The notes under the pieces are model-generated. The model searched no databases and was not told the origin of the DNA. It worked only from the letters and a program-made list of their open reading frames with translations. 64,000 nt of DNA from Rhizomonospora bruguierae. GTDB lineage: Bacteria; Actinomycetota; Actinomycetes; Mycobacteriales; Micromonosporaceae. A program made the translations under genes and the position numbers. How positions within the stretch are numbered: position 1 is the first letter of the stretch; each line of letters starts with the position of its first letter. Positions 1-8,785 of the stretch are shown here, in pieces. The stretch lies in contig NZ_BBQH01000013.1 of assembly GCF_018397995.1 (NCBI RefSeq), positions 152,848-216,847 on the forward strand, written 5' to 3'.

Positions 1-1
1 G

Positions 2-1021
2 ACCCTGAACGAGTTGGACTTCCAGGCGGTGTGCGGGGAGAGCGAGGTGCGCGAGCCGATGGTCTGGCGCCCCAAGCAGGACCGGGACGCGTTCAAGGAG
101 ATCTGGCTGCTGTTCGAGAACGAGGACGGCCGGTTCCCGCTCTACCCCGGCCGGCGCGCGACCATCGAGTACTCGTGCGAGATACCGGAGGTGAAGTGGG
201 GGCAGTGGTTGCAGCGGGCCGTGCGGATGCCGACCCGGCAACTCACCGTCCGGCTGGACTTCCCGGCGGCGCTGGAGCCGCAGGTCTGGGGCGTGGAGAC
301 GTCGATGTCGGCGGAGGAGACGCCGCTGCGTACCCCGGTGATCCGCCAGGAGGAGGGCGATCGGGCGGTGTTCGAGTGGGCGACCGAGACGCCGCCGCTC
401 AACGCCCGGTTCCGGCTGGAATGGCGGTTCCGGTCGCTGCCCGCCCAGGCGCCGGCCGCCGCCGAGCAGCGGGCCAGCGAGCGGATGCGGGCCGCCGGCA
501 TCGTGCAGCGCGGCGCGGACCTGCTGCGCCAGGCTGCCCGCCCGTTCGACCTGCCCCGGGACGAGTCGCGGGCCCGCGAGGTGGTCGGCCGGCTGCTGGC
601 CACCCTGGACCGGCTGGACGAACTGCACCTGTTCGTCAAGGGGGTCGGGCTGGCCGCACCGCAGATCGGGGTGCCGTGGGCGGCGGCGGTGGTCCGGCCG
701 CCGGAGCGGGCGGCGGCGCCGGTGGTGCTGCTGAACCCGCGGGTGGTGGACACCTCCGACGAGACCGACGAGAAGTACGAGGGCTGCCTGTCCTACTTCG
801 ACGTGCGGGGGCTGGTCGCCCGGCCGCTGGTGATCGACATCGAGCACGCCCGCTGGGACGGCAGCCGGGTCATCACCTCGTTCGAGCGGGGCATGGCGCG
901 CCTGGTCGCCCACGAGATCGACCACCTGGAGGGGCGCCTCTACGTCGACCGGATGAGCCCCGGGGTTCCGCTCGTGCCCTTGGAGGAGTACCCGGACACT
1001 GGCCACCCCTGGACGTACTAG
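2..1021 (+). CDS. Peptide deformylase-domain protein, 5' partial
   Basis: The reading frame is open to the left edge, so the gene probably begins outside the window; a TTG at 14 is the first possible start inside it. The C-terminal half is a peptide deformylase domain with all three family motifs: GVGLAAPQIG (motif I, Gln ligand region), EGCLSYF (metal-binding Cys) and HEIDHLEG (two metal-binding His and the catalytic Glu). Deformylases remove the formyl group from nascent N-terminal Met. The roughly 150 residues before it are not deformylase; they resemble the back end of actinobacterial regulator proteins, so this is probably a regulator-deformylase fusion rather than housekeeping Def. Its TAG stop overlaps the stop of the convergent neighbour in a shared CTAG. 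Confidence 0.85.
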   Translation, partial: TLNELDFQAVCGESEVREPMVWRPKQDRDAFKEIWLLFENEDGRFPLYPGRRATIEYSCEIPEVKWGQWLQRAVRMPTRQLTVRLDFPAALEPQVWGVETSMSAEETPLRTPVIRQEEGDRAVFEWATETPPLNARFRLEWRFRSLPAQAPAAAEQRASERMRAAGIVQRGADLLRQAARPFDLPRDESRAREVVGRLLATLDRLDELHLFVKGVGLAAPQIGVPWAAAVVRPPERAAAPVVLLNPRVVDTSDETDEKYEGCLSYFDVRGLVARPLVIDIEHARWDGSRVITSFERGMARLVAHEIDHLEGRLYVDRMSPGVPLVPLEEYPDTGHPWTY

Positions 1022-2130
1022 CCGTCGGTGAACGCGTCGTACTTGATGCGGATCGACGGGACCTGCAACCCGGCGAGCGTGCGCATCGTGGCCTTGACCA
1101 TCGCCGGTGACCCGGAGACGAAGAAGTCGTGGTCGTTCCACGGCCCGTACCGGGCGATCACCTCGGAGATGTTGCCCTGCTCGCCGTCGAACCCGGGGTC
1201 GTCGCTGCACGCCGGCACCACGGTCAGCCACGGGTACTTGTTGGCCATCGCGTTCAGGTCGGCCAGGTCGTACAGGTCGTCCCGGTCCCGGGCGCCGAAG
1301 AACACGTGCACCCAGCGGGTGCGGTTGTAGCGGCTCAGTTCGTCCACAATCGCCTTGACCGGCGCCAGCCCGGTGCCGCCGGCGATGCACACGACGTCCC
1401 GGTTGGAGCTGTGATCCGGGCTCATCGAGCCCATCGGGGCGGCCAACCGGATCAGGTCCCCCGGCCGGGTCCGCCGCACCAGCGCGCCGGAGACGTACCC
1501 CGCGCCGAGGGCCCGCACATGGAAGTCGATGGTCTGGTCCGGGCGGGGGGCGTTGGCCATCGAGTACACCCGCCACAGCCGCGGCTGGTACTTCGGCACC
1601 TCGATGCTCAGGTACTGCCCGGCCCGGTAGTCCAGCGGGTAGAACGGCCGGCAGGTGAACACGGCGATGTCCCGGCTGCGCCGCTCGTGGGCCAGCACCT
1701 CCGCGTTCCAGTACGGCGGGTTGGTGTCCGCGGCCGCGCCGGCCATCATCTTCTTCGCGATCACGGCGTACCCGTCGCGCCACGCCTGGTCGTACTCGAT
1801 GTTCCACCGCTCGCCGGCGAACGTTCGCAGCGCCTCCAGCAGGGCGTTGCCGACGAGGTCGTAGTGCTGTGGTTCCACGTGGAACTTGCGGTGGTCCCGG
1901 CCGAGCGACTGCAGGTACTCCTCGAACCGGTCCGGGTCCTCCATGGTCTGGACCGCCGTGACGATGGCGCCGAGCAGGCGGGCGCGCTGCACGTCCATCT
2001 GCGTCGGAAAGAGGTCGCGCAACTCGGGATTGGACAGGAACATGCGGGCGTAGAAATACCCGGCGACCTTGTCCTGCTGCTCCTCGACCAGCGTCCAGCT
2101 TTCCTTCAACAGACGCGACAAGTTACCCAT
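1018..2130 (-). CDS. Flavohaemoglobin-like globin-FAD/NAD reductase
   Basis: A 370-residue protein with a globin domain (about residues 1-130, proximal His probably in the KFHVEPQHYDLVG segment) followed by a ferredoxin-reductase-like module. The FAD-binding R-x-Y-S motif is visible as RLWRVYSMAN and the NAD-binding loop as GGTGLAP, with GSPAM near the C-terminus. The order is that of flavohaemoglobins, which oxidise NO to nitrate using NAD(P)H and O2; at 370 residues it is slightly shorter than Hmp. The ATG is preceded by GGAGG, which supports this start. It is transcribed convergently with the deformylase gene and divergently from the PNPOx-fold gene. NO dioxygenase activity is inferred from the family, not shown. 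Confidence 0.88.
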   Translation of the reverse strand: MGNLSRLLKESWTLVEEQQDKVAGYFYARMFLSNPELRDLFPTQMDVQRARLLGAIVTAVQTMEDPDRFEEYLQSLGRDHRKFHVEPQHYDLVGNALLEALRTFAGERWNIEYDQAWRDGYAVIAKKMMAGAAADTNPPYWNAEVLAHERRSRDIAVFTCRPFYPLDYRAGQYLSIEVPKYQPRLWRVYSMANAPRPDQTIDFHVRALGAGYVSGALVRRTRPGDLIRLAAPMGSMSPDHSSNRDVVCIAGGTGLAPVKAIVDELSRYNRTRWVHVFFGARDRDDLYDLADLNAMANKYPWLTVVPACSDDPGFDGEQGNISEVIARYGPWNDHDFFVSGSPAMVKATMRTLAGLQVPSIRIKYDAFTDG

Positions 2131-2364
2131 CGAACCTCTGCCTCCGGAGCTCGCGCATGCCGATGGCGGTCACGCAACGGCTTGCGTGTGGTCGCGCGCC
2201 GTGATCGCCTGGTCAAGAGTGGCCAGCGCTGTGGGCATCGTGTCGCACTGGGTGTGCGACATAGAGGATCATATCCTTGCGCCGGAGCCGGGAGCGGCCA
2301 GACTGTAGCCCGTGTGGTCGCGTTGCCGTGTCCGCGTTGACGTCCCTTGGCGAGAGAGCGGGTC

Positions 2365-3012
2365 ATGGAGCAACGCAACGAGTTGGCGTGCCTGCCGGGT
2401 TCGACCGGCGAGCATCGCCTGCAGGATCGGTACGGTACCGCCGACCGGGCCCGCCGCTTCTACGAGCAGCAGGTCCTCGACCGGCTGAACGAGCGGATGC
2501 GTGAGTTCGTCGGGCGCCAGGAGATGATGTTCGTCGCCACCGCCGACGCCGGCGGCGAGTGCGACAACACCTACCGCGCCGGGCCGCCCGGCTTCGTCCA
2601 GGTTCTCGACGAGCAGCGGCTCACCTGGCCCGAGTACCGCGGGAACGGCGTCATGGCCAGCCTCGGCAACATGACCGAGAACCCGCACGTGGGCCTGCTG
2701 TTCGTCGACTTCTTCCAGGACGTCATCGGCCTGCACGTCAACGGCCGCGCCGCCATCGTCGAGGACAACGCGATGCGCGCCGCCGTCCCCGACCTCCCCG
2801 TCGACCCGGTGCCGGGCAGGCGGCCGGAGCGGTGGGTCCTGGTCGAGGTGGAGGAGGCGTACATCCACTGCGCCAAGCACATTCCCCGCCTTCGCAAGGC
2901 GCCGCTGTCGTCCCGCGCCTGGGGCACCGACGACGCGCGCCGCAAGGGCGGCGACTTCTTCGGCGCCCGGCGCGACGCGGCCGGCCGGGTCGAGGCGGTC
3001 CCCGAGGGCTGA
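2365..3012 (+). CDS. Pyridoxamine 5'-phosphate oxidase-fold protein
   Basis: The protein belongs to the split beta-barrel flavin-binding (PNPOx-like) superfamily of the kind annotated as pyridoxamine-phosphate-oxidase family proteins in actinomycetes. Visible features are the MMFVATADAGGECD strand, the GPPGFVQVLDEQRLTWPEY segment and GNMTENPHVGLLFVDF, the usual FMN-site strands of this group. The C-terminus has IHCAKHIPRL, common in the family. The ATG at 2365 follows GAGAG and is preferred over the in-frame TTG at 2347. It is divergent from the flavohaemoglobin-like gene, and both may belong to nitrosative or oxidative stress defence; the substrate is unknown. Confidence 0.8.
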   Translation: MEQRNELACLPGSTGEHRLQDRYGTADRARRFYEQQVLDRLNERMREFVGRQEMMFVATADAGGECDNTYRAGPPGFVQVLDEQRLTWPEYRGNGVMASLGNMTENPHVGLLFVDFFQDVIGLHVNGRAAIVEDNAMRAAVPDLPVDPVPGRRPERWVLVEVEEAYIHCAKHIPRLRKAPLSSRAWGTDDARRKGGDFFGARRDAAGRVEAVPEG

Positions 3013-3089
3013 GTTCCGGCCGCTGCGGGCGGGTGAGGCGCCCCGGCGGGTGGAGGCGGCGCGGGAGGGGTCGGTGGCACAGTAAGCGG

Positions 3090-3896
3090 GTGGGTCATCC
3101 CGTCCAACCCGTCTCGGCGCCGGCCGCCGCCGGCGAACCGGTGCCGCCGCGCCGCCGCCGGCGGCTGCGCACCGAGGTGCTGCTCGTCCTCGGCGTTTCG
3201 CTGGGCGCGTCCGCGGTCTACTCCGTCGTCTCCCTGGCCGCGAAGCTGACCGCCGGGCGCAGCCTCAACCAGCAGACCGCCACGCTCAACCCCTCGCATG
3301 CCCCGGACCGGCCCTGGCTGGACCTCACCTACCAGCTCCTCGGCATCTTCTTCGCCCTGGTGCCGGTGCTGTTCGCGGTCCACCTGCTCGGCCGGGACCA
3401 CGACCGGGTCGGCCCCCTGCTCGGCGTCGACCGCCGCCGCCCCGCCTTCGATGCCGGCTGGGGCGCCGTCCTGGCCGCCGCGATCGGCCTCTCCGGCCTG
3501 GCGTTCTACCTGGTCGCGGTCAAAATCGGAATCAACGCCACGGTGGTGCCGGCCGCCCTGCCGCACGTCTGGTGGGCGGTCCCCGTGCTCATCCTGTCGG
3601 CGGCCCAGAACGCGGTCCTGGAAGAGGTCATCGTGGTCGGCTACCTGGTGACCCGGCTCCGCGAGGCGGGCTGGCGGGTGGGCGCGATCGTCGCGGCCAG
3701 CGCGATCCTGCGCGGCTCCTACCACCTGTACCAGGGCTTCGGCGCTTTCCTCGGCAACGCGGTCATGGGCGTCGTGTTCACGCTGTTCTTCCTCCGGACC
3801 CGCCGGGTCCTGCCGCTGATCGTCGCGCACACCCTGCTGGACGTGGTGGCCTTCGTCGGCTACACCCTGTTCGGCCACGTGCTCGGCCTGAAGTAG
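3090..3896 (+). CDS. CPBP/Rce1-type membrane protein, atypical motif 1
   Basis: A 268-residue integral membrane protein with several hydrophobic segments and a basic N-terminus (PPRRRRRLR). The CPBP glutamic protease motifs are recognisable: motif 1 as EEVIVVGYL, motif 2 around SYHLYQGFGAFLGN and motif 3 as HTLLDVVAF (HxxxD/N). Motif 1 is normally EExxxR; here the Arg position is occupied by Val, so catalytic activity is uncertain. The GTG at 3090 is the first start after an upstream region with no coding character; ribosome binding is weak. Members process membrane or prenylated proteins or confer bacteriocin self-immunity; the role here is unknown. Confidence 0.78.
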   Translation: MGHPVQPVSAPAAAGEPVPPRRRRRLRTEVLLVLGVSLGASAVYSVVSLAAKLTAGRSLNQQTATLNPSHAPDRPWLDLTYQLLGIFFALVPVLFAVHLLGRDHDRVGPLLGVDRRRPAFDAGWGAVLAAAIGLSGLAFYLVAVKIGINATVVPAALPHVWWAVPVLILSAAQNAVLEEVIVVGYLVTRLREAGWRVGAIVAASAILRGSYHLYQGFGAFLGNAVMGVVFTLFFLRTRRVLPLIVAHTLLDVVAFVGYTLFGHVLGLK

Positions 3897-3924
3897 CACC
3901 GGGCTCCCTGCTCACCGCTGCCGC

Positions 3925-4010
3925 CGCCGCGGCTCGTGGCAGCCCGTGGCGGTTCGCGGCTCGTGGCGGTTCGCGGTTCGCGGCTGCTCGTGGCGGTTTG
4001 TGATGTTTCG
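3925..4010. repeat. Degenerate GGCGGTTCGCGGCTCG tandem repeats
   Basis: The convergent intergenic region contains several imperfect copies of a short GC-rich unit (GGCGGTTCGCGGCTCGT and relatives) between the CPBP-type gene and the GNAT gene. No gene is supported here. Such clusters can form transcript-terminating secondary structure, but there is no clean hairpin with a T tract. Confidence 0.5.
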
Positions 4011-4070
4011 CGGCGGCTCGCGTGCCCGGCGGGTGGCCGCGAATGGCTCCAAGCCCCGGCATGGTCGCCG

Positions 4071-4520
4071 CTACGCCCGGAGGGCGAGTTTCATCCCCTC
4101 GTGGCTGGCCACGAAGCCGAGCCGCTCGTAGAAGCGGTGCGCGTCGGTGCGCGACTTGTCCGTCGTGAGCTGTACCAGCCCGCACCCGCGCGCCCGCGCC
4201 TCGTCGATCGCGTAGCCCATGAGCCGCCGCCCCAGTCCGCCGCCCCGCCGGTCGGACCGCACCCGCACCGCCTCGATCAGCGACCGCTCCGCGCCGTGCC
4301 GCCCCAGCCCGGGGATGTACGTGATCTGCACGCACGCCACGACCTCCCCGCCGTCATCCGCCACGACGAGGCGGTTGCGGGGGTCGGCCGCGATGTCCGC
4401 GAACGCCCGCTCGTACGCCTCGTCGACCACCGCGAAGTCCCGCGCCTTGCCCAGCACGTCGTCGGCGAGCAGCCCGATGATCGCGGGCAGGTCCGCCCGC
4501 TCCGCCTCTCGAAAGATCAC
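4071..4520 (-). CDS. GNAT family N-acetyltransferase
   Basis: A 149-residue single-domain GNAT protein. The acetyl-CoA pyrophosphate-binding motif A is RRGGGLGRRLM (pattern R/Q-x-x-G-x-G/A), preceded by the IEAVRVRSD beta strand and followed by motif B FYERLGFVASHEGMKL. Length and layout match small acetyltransferases acting on amines or protein N-termini. It starts with ATG and ends just before the repeat-rich intergenic region. The substrate cannot be read from sequence. Confidence 0.88.
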   Translation of the reverse strand: MIFREAERADLPAIIGLLADDVLGKARDFAVVDEAYERAFADIAADPRNRLVVADDGGEVVACVQITYIPGLGRHGAERSLIEAVRVRSDRRGGGLGRRLMGYAIDEARARGCGLVQLTTDKSRTDAHRFYERLGFVASHEGMKLALRA

Positions 4521-4583
4521 CCACCGAGCCTAGGCACCCCGGCCCGCGCCCCAACCCGGCCAAGGCTCCCGGCAGCGCGGGGA

Positions 4584-5915
4584 TCACATCGTTCGCCCCG
4601 GTGCTGCTCCCGGGCGGCGTGCTCCTGCGCCACGCTGGCCGGGAACGTCGTGCCGGAACCGCGCCACCGCCCGGTGCGCCAACCGCTCCGTCGCGGACCC
4701 GTCCAGCATCAACCCCACGAGCGACCCCCCGCCGGGCACGATCCGCCCGGCGACCCATCGCGCGAACCACCGCGCGCTCACCGCCGCGGCCGGCGTCGCC
4801 AGCCGCCACACCGCCTCCTGCAACAACACGTCGCTCGCCGCCCGATCGGGCCGCCCCACCTCCGCCGCCGCGACCGCCCGCGCCGCCGACTCCTCGTCCG
4901 GGTGCACCCGCGTCAACACCAGCAGGTCCACCGCCCGCTCCGGCTCCGCCGGGTCCAACCCATAGGCGGCCGCCAGTCGCAGCACCAGCCGCACTTGCGC
5001 GTACCCCAGCGCGGCCACCCCCGCGACCACGGTAACCGGCCCCCGCACCGGCGTGCCCCCGGCCGCCAGCGCCAGCCGCACGGCACGCGCCGTCGCGAGC
5101 CGCGCCACCCCGTCCGCATCCGCCGCCGGGTACGCCGACCGCACCTGCCGCACCCACTCACCCGCCGCCGGGCCCCAGCGCCGCACGGCGTCCAACGCCG
5201 CAATCTCCGGTCCAAAGCCGGGGTTGTCCCGCCACTTCCGCCACCAGGAGGTACCCCCAGGAACAGTCCCCGGCTCCGCCGCTCCCGGGGCGAAAGCAGC
5301 GGCCGGCGAGGTGGCGACGGTCCCCACCGTCGCAGGCACCGCCGTCGGCGCGCCGGCAGCATCCAGGGCGTCCTCAATAGTGGTGCTTGTCTCCGGCGTC
5401 GCGGCTGGCGGCTGCGTCTCCGGTTCCGCGGCCTTGGCCACCGCCCGCTTCGCCGCGGCCTTCTTCGGCGGCACCGGCTGCTTCGCCGCCGCTGCCACCT
5501 CGCCCGCCTCCGCGGCCTGCGACGCCTTCTCGGCCGGGGTTACCTTGTTCGTGGCCGTCCCCTTCGCGGGGGCGGCTTTCTTCGGCGCTGCCTTCTTCGC
5601 AGGGGTGGCTTTCTTCGGCGCCACCTTCTTCGCGGGGGTGGCCTTCTTCGCCGGGGTCGCCTTCTTCGTGGCCTTCTTCGCGGCGGCCTTCTTCGCGGGC
5701 GCCGCCTTCTCGCCGGGACTGGCCTCGCCCCCGGACGTCGCGTCATCGCCGGTCGCGGAGTTTTCGGGCACGGCACTCGCGGCGAACGCCGCGCTGCTCG
5801 CCGCTTCGGTCTCGCGCTCCCGTTCCGTGCCCCGCTCCTGATCCGCGTCGGTCTCCCGTCGCGCCCCAGCCCGCCTGGCCCGGCGCGCCTGCCCCGCAGC
5901 CTGTTCCCCTTCCAC
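4584..5915 (-). CDS. Lys/Ala-repeat protein with EcsC-like C-terminal domain
   Basis: Residues about 70-165 are a histone-H1-like low-complexity tract of repeated AAPAKKA/ATPAKKA units (Lys and Ala with Pro), of the type that binds DNA non-specifically in actinomycetes. The C-terminal half is a folded domain of about 220 residues rich in Ala, Arg and Trp, ending in RIVPGGGSLVGLMLDG and TERLAHRAVARFR, which resembles EcsC-family proteins; that assignment is tentative. The GTG at 5915 is the only possible start in this frame. A coding-like frame upstream (to 6244) suggests that the true N-terminus has been separated by a frameshift; see the next entry. Confidence 0.65.
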   Translation of the reverse strand: MEGEQAAGQARRARRAGARRETDADQERGTERERETEAASSAAFAASAVPENSATGDDATSGGEASPGEKAAPAKKAAAKKATKKATPAKKATPAKKVAPKKATPAKKAAPKKAAPAKGTATNKVTPAEKASQAAEAGEVAAAAKQPVPPKKAAAKRAVAKAAEPETQPPAATPETSTTIEDALDAAGAPTAVPATVGTVATSPAAAFAPGAAEPGTVPGGTSWWRKWRDNPGFGPEIAALDAVRRWGPAAGEWVRQVRSAYPAADADGVARLATARAVRLALAAGGTPVRGPVTVVAGVAALGYAQVRLVLRLAAAYGLDPAEPERAVDLLVLTRVHPDEESAARAVAAAEVGRPDRAASDVLLQEAVWRLATPAAAVSARWFARWVAGRIVPGGGSLVGLMLDGSATERLAHRAVARFRHDVPGQRGAGARRPGAAPGRTM

Positions 5916-6244
5916 GCCGCGTTCACGCTCGGCGGTGTGCCCCGGTTGCTCGACCCCCTCGCGCTCCGAAGGCCGCTCCCGTGCGGCGGCCCGCCGGCCC
6001 GTCTCGCCCTCATCGCCTCCTGCGGCACGCTGCCGCGCCGTGGTGGAATCGTCCTGGCGCGCTCATTACTCTCCGGCTCCCGCGGGGCGGGTGCCACGAA
6101 GGGCGACCCCGCCGGAGGGCGCGGCGCACGCTGCGGGGGCGGTGGAGGCGCCGGCTCACCCGGCAGACTCGGGCTCCGAAACTGCGGCATGGCCGGCGGT
6201 TGGCGTGGCCGGCGGGGACGCTCCGGGACGCTATCGGGGTCCAT
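5916..6244 (-). other. Probable N-terminal part of the Lys/Ala-repeat gene, out of frame
   Basis: On the minus strand an ATG at 6244, nine bases after AAGG, opens a Pro-rich frame (MDPDSVPERPRRPRQPP...) with actinomycete-like GC-rich third positions. At about 6055-6066 coding character moves to the frame of the downstream gene: the downstream frame has a TGA at 6063-6065 and then reads an Arg/Glu-rich sequence continuously into the GTG at 5915. A single-base indel near 6060 would join both parts into one protein of about 550 residues. It could be a sequencing error, a real frameshift or recoding; sequence alone cannot decide. Confidence 0.45.
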
Positions 6245-6643
6245 GAGCATCGACCTTAGTGGCGTGCGACGAATATCACCCCTCCATACCACCGCCCGGC
6301 GCGCGCGCCGCCCCGATCTGGCCCTGCCGGATGGCCCTCCGCCCAGCCCGCCGCGTGTACCGCCCTCTCTTGCCCTCTCTTGCCCTCGCGGCTGACTCTC
6401 GCGGCTGACCTGATCGGCCGCAGCGCTGGCAGCCGGTTGGTGGGCCGTGCGACACGCCGTTGGCCGCGCGGCCGCGAGCCGGCCCGGCCCTGCCAGGGAC
6501 GAGCACGGGCCCAACGCCACGCCGTCTACACCTGGCGCCACGCGCGCACGTCGCGCCACGCTGGTCGCAGAACGCCAACTGCTTTGCCGCGATCCACGGA
6601 CGCCCTGTATCCTCGATCGGCGGTGGTCCCACGCGGCCACCGG
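6245..6643. other. Intergenic region upstream of tRNA-Ser
   Basis: About 400 bases between the start of the Lys/Ala-repeat gene and tRNA-Ser. Open frames here lack ribosome-binding sites and recognisable protein sequence. It should contain the promoters for the leftward gene and the rightward tRNAs, but I cannot point to confident -35/-10 boxes. Confidence 0.4.
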
Positions 6644-6734
6644 GGAGACTTCGCCTAGTCTGGTCTATGGCGCCGCACTGCTAATGCGGTTGGGGTTTTA
6701 CCGCCCCTCCCGGGTTCGAATCCCGGAGTCTCCG
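6644..6734 (+). tRNA. tRNA-Ser (anticodon GCT)
   Basis: The acceptor stem GGAGACT pairs with AGTCTCC, a long variable arm is present as expected for a class II tRNA, and the T arm carries GGTTCGAATCC. The anticodon loop around CTGCTAA gives GCT, reading AGC/AGU serine codons. The discriminator is G and CCA is not encoded. Confidence 0.93.
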
Positions 6735-6768
6735 CGTTTCGGCCGGTGTGTATGCTGGTCGGGCACCA

Positions 6769-6841
6769 GCGCCCGTAGCTCAACGGATAGAGCATCTGAC
6801 TACGGATCAGAAGGTTAGGGGTTCGAGTCCCTTCGGGCGCG
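6769..6841 (+). tRNA. tRNA-Arg (anticodon ACG)
   Basis: The acceptor stem GCGCCCG pairs with CGGGCGC, the D arm is GTAGCTCAACGGATAGAGC, the anticodon loop CTACGGA gives ACG (wobble A to inosine, reading CGN), and the T arm is GGTTCGAGTCC. Discriminator G, no encoded CCA. It lies 34 bp after tRNA-Ser, and decayed accessory DNA begins right after it. tRNA 3' ends are common attachment sites for actinomycete mobile elements, but no second copy of its 3' end was found in the window. Confidence 0.94.
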
Positions 6842-6848
6842 CAACATC

Positions 6849-6892
6849 AAGAGGCGGTTGACCTGCGGAAACGTAGATCAACCGCCTCTTTT
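6849..6892 (+). terminator. Rho-independent terminator after tRNA-Arg
   Basis: AAGAGGCGGTTGA (6849-6861) pairs perfectly with TCAACCGCCTCTT (6878-6890) around a 16-base loop, followed by further T residues. A 13-bp stem plus T tract directly behind the tRNA is a canonical intrinsic terminator. Confidence 0.9.
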
Positions 6893-8001
6893 CGTTTGTC
6901 CACTGTGGACCTGAAGTGTTCCAAAAGTGATCGGCTGTTTCGGAAGGGTCCAGACCGGTCCGCGTCGGTGCGTGCTGGACCGCGTCGATCAGTCTGGATC
7001 TTGGGTGCGGTTCCGTCCGCCAGGCTGGCCGGGAGCAGCGCCGTGTTGGCATCTGATGCCGATCGGATGCGGCCCTGCTGTGAAGATCGTTTCACGGCGG
7101 CTTGCGGGGTGGTCAGCACGGCCGGTCGACGTTGCACCGTCCTTGAGGACGAGGTAGCTGGCGCCCGATCGAGCCGTCCACCTCGAAACCGGTCAGTTCA
7201 TGCACGACCCGGACAAGCCCGTCGGTATCGGCAGTGCGCACGCTCGGCGGAACTGGTCCCGTGCATGATCCGGGCCCCGGCCCTGTGGCCGCACCGCGGC
7301 CTCCTGATCGTCGGTCCCAGCGTCGGCGAGGAGTTCGCCGACGGTGTTGATCACCGGCGAGGTTCCGCTTCCGCTGAGTGGCTACTTCGACGCGGTCACC
7401 GCCGTCGACGTCGGCGGCGAGACCCGGGTTGAAAACCTGCGGATGGCTCAGTGAGCGCATCAACCGTGCCCGCGGCGGGTGAGCACGGTGTTCACCGCCA
7501 GCAGTTCGCGCACCTCCAGGCCGCCGTCGGACAGGCGCAGGCTGCCGTGCTCGGCGACATCGCGGATCACCCTGCGACATCTCGCCCAGCTGGACCAAGG
7601 TTGGGGTGCGGCATCGGCGGGTGTGAGCCCGAGGGTGAGGAGACCGGCATCCACGGGGGAAGATGCCGGTCTCGATCCGAGACGATATCCGAGCAGCGTG
7701 CGCAACGCCAGATATCGGCCGGTGGCCGTAGTTATGGCCAGAGAGGCCTGTGGGGCCGGCCCGCAGCACGCGACGCCGTGTCCTGTGGCCAAGGCCGTCG
7801 CCCTCCTCGCTGCGCCGCTGCTCTGGCACAGGTGCTGCAGCGTGACCGGAGAGGTCAGCATGGCGGCGCAGAACTGGTCGCTGAGCTACCTCGCGGCCGG
7901 ACTCCTCGATGTCCTGTCTGCCACGAAAATCGGATGGAACTCCATACGCAGTTCCCGTTAATCCGCGCCGACTGGGCTGTGTCGACCCTGTTTGCTTTGG
8001 G
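6893..8001. other. Decayed region without a recognisable intact gene
   Basis: All six frames contain only short or shadow-like frames. A minus-strand stretch at 7460-7600 (ending RVIRDVAEHGSLRLSDGG then VRELLAVNTVLTRRGHG) reads like the end of a former protein but matches no family I can name. A perfect 12-bp hairpin (GAGACCGGCATC at 7640-7651 with GATGCCGGTCTC at 7662-7673) lies inside without a T tract. Most likely this is the remains of accessory genes downstream of a tRNA integration hotspot. Confidence 0.5.
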
Positions 8002-8409
8002 CTACCGGTCTACGCGGCGTGGCAGTGAGTAGAGGCGTGCTCTGCCGGGTGGCGTTGCTTCGGGCTCGGCGGCGGGTGCATGTACAACCTCGGCGATGAT
8101 CTTGATCAGGATGGGCTGCGGTGGCGGTGCCGCTTCTGTGGCGGTGAGGTGCTCGACGAACGCCAGTAGGCGGGTGAGCGCGCCATCGGTGCGGAGTTCC
8201 TCGTCGCATCGGCGCAGCAGGCTCTCGGTCGGCGTTCGGGTGGCCTTCTCGACCTTGCACAGCAGGTCTGCGCTCGCGTGGATGGCGTGCCCCAGTTGCG
8301 TGAGTGACAGTCCGCGGTGTTGGCGCCAGCAGCGCAGTTCGGCGCCGAGGAAGTGTCGGGGTGATACGTGCGGGGTCAACGTGCTCGGAGTTTGGGCCAT
8401 GTCATCCAT
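8002..8409 (-). CDS. Xre-family HTH regulator (short)
   Basis: A 135-residue protein with an N-terminal helix-turn-helix: HFLGAELRCWRQHRGLSLTQ, then LGHAIHASADLLCKVEKATR, then the conserved RRCDEELRTDGALTRL helix of actinomycete Xre proteins. The C-terminal tail is short and lacks the ligand-sensing domain usually attached. It closely resembles the N-terminus of the gene at 14171 (both have a PRHxLGAELR-W start and a LGHxIHAS helix), so the two are paralogues. Divergent from the Xre-TPR gene at 8786. Confidence 0.8.
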   Translation of the reverse strand: MDDMAQTPSTLTPHVSPRHFLGAELRCWRQHRGLSLTQLGHAIHASADLLCKVEKATRTPTESLLRRCDEELRTDGALTRLLAFVEHLTATEAAPPPQPILIKIIAEVVHAPAAEPEATPPGRARLYSLPRRVDR

Positions 8410-8785
8410 CCACCCGTGGTCGGCTCGGTGCGGTTGAGGCGCCGTGGCATCCGAACGTGGGATCGGGGCGTTGTCCTTGGTGGCCCGCGACGGCGATCGC
8501 GTGGATGCCGCGCCGGTGCCGGTGCTTCGTCAACACGCCCATTCGGATGCCCCTCCGCGCTTACCGGTTCTGGTCCGTGGTGGGCAGCCTGCCGTATCCA
8601 TCGATGGAGCGGACTACCGTCCTTGGTGAGAATTTCCCCCACTACCAGAGCCGCCTGACCTGCTCAGATAGTGATCAACTGCGCTGCAACTACCCACCCT
8701 GTACCCGGCGGCTACACCACGGTCCGTACCCAAGGGATTGCCGATGGCATACCGTGGCCAGCACGATGCAGGGTCGGAGGTGGTG
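8410..8785. other. Intergenic region between divergent regulator genes
   Basis: About 375 bases separate two divergently transcribed regulator genes. It must hold promoters for both. I see no convincing protein, strong palindrome or terminator; only an ordinary ribosome-binding site (GGAGG at 8776-8780) at its right end. Confidence 0.4.

Noticed and set aside
3936..6395. Very long plus-strand open frame opposite the GNAT and Lys/Ala-repeat genes
   Set aside because: It is an antisense shadow of high-GC minus-strand genes: Arg/Pro/Leu-rich, no domain and no ribosome-binding site.
7640..7673. Perfect 12-bp hairpin as a terminator
   Set aside because: It has no T tract and no intact gene ends next to it; kept only as a note within the decayed region.
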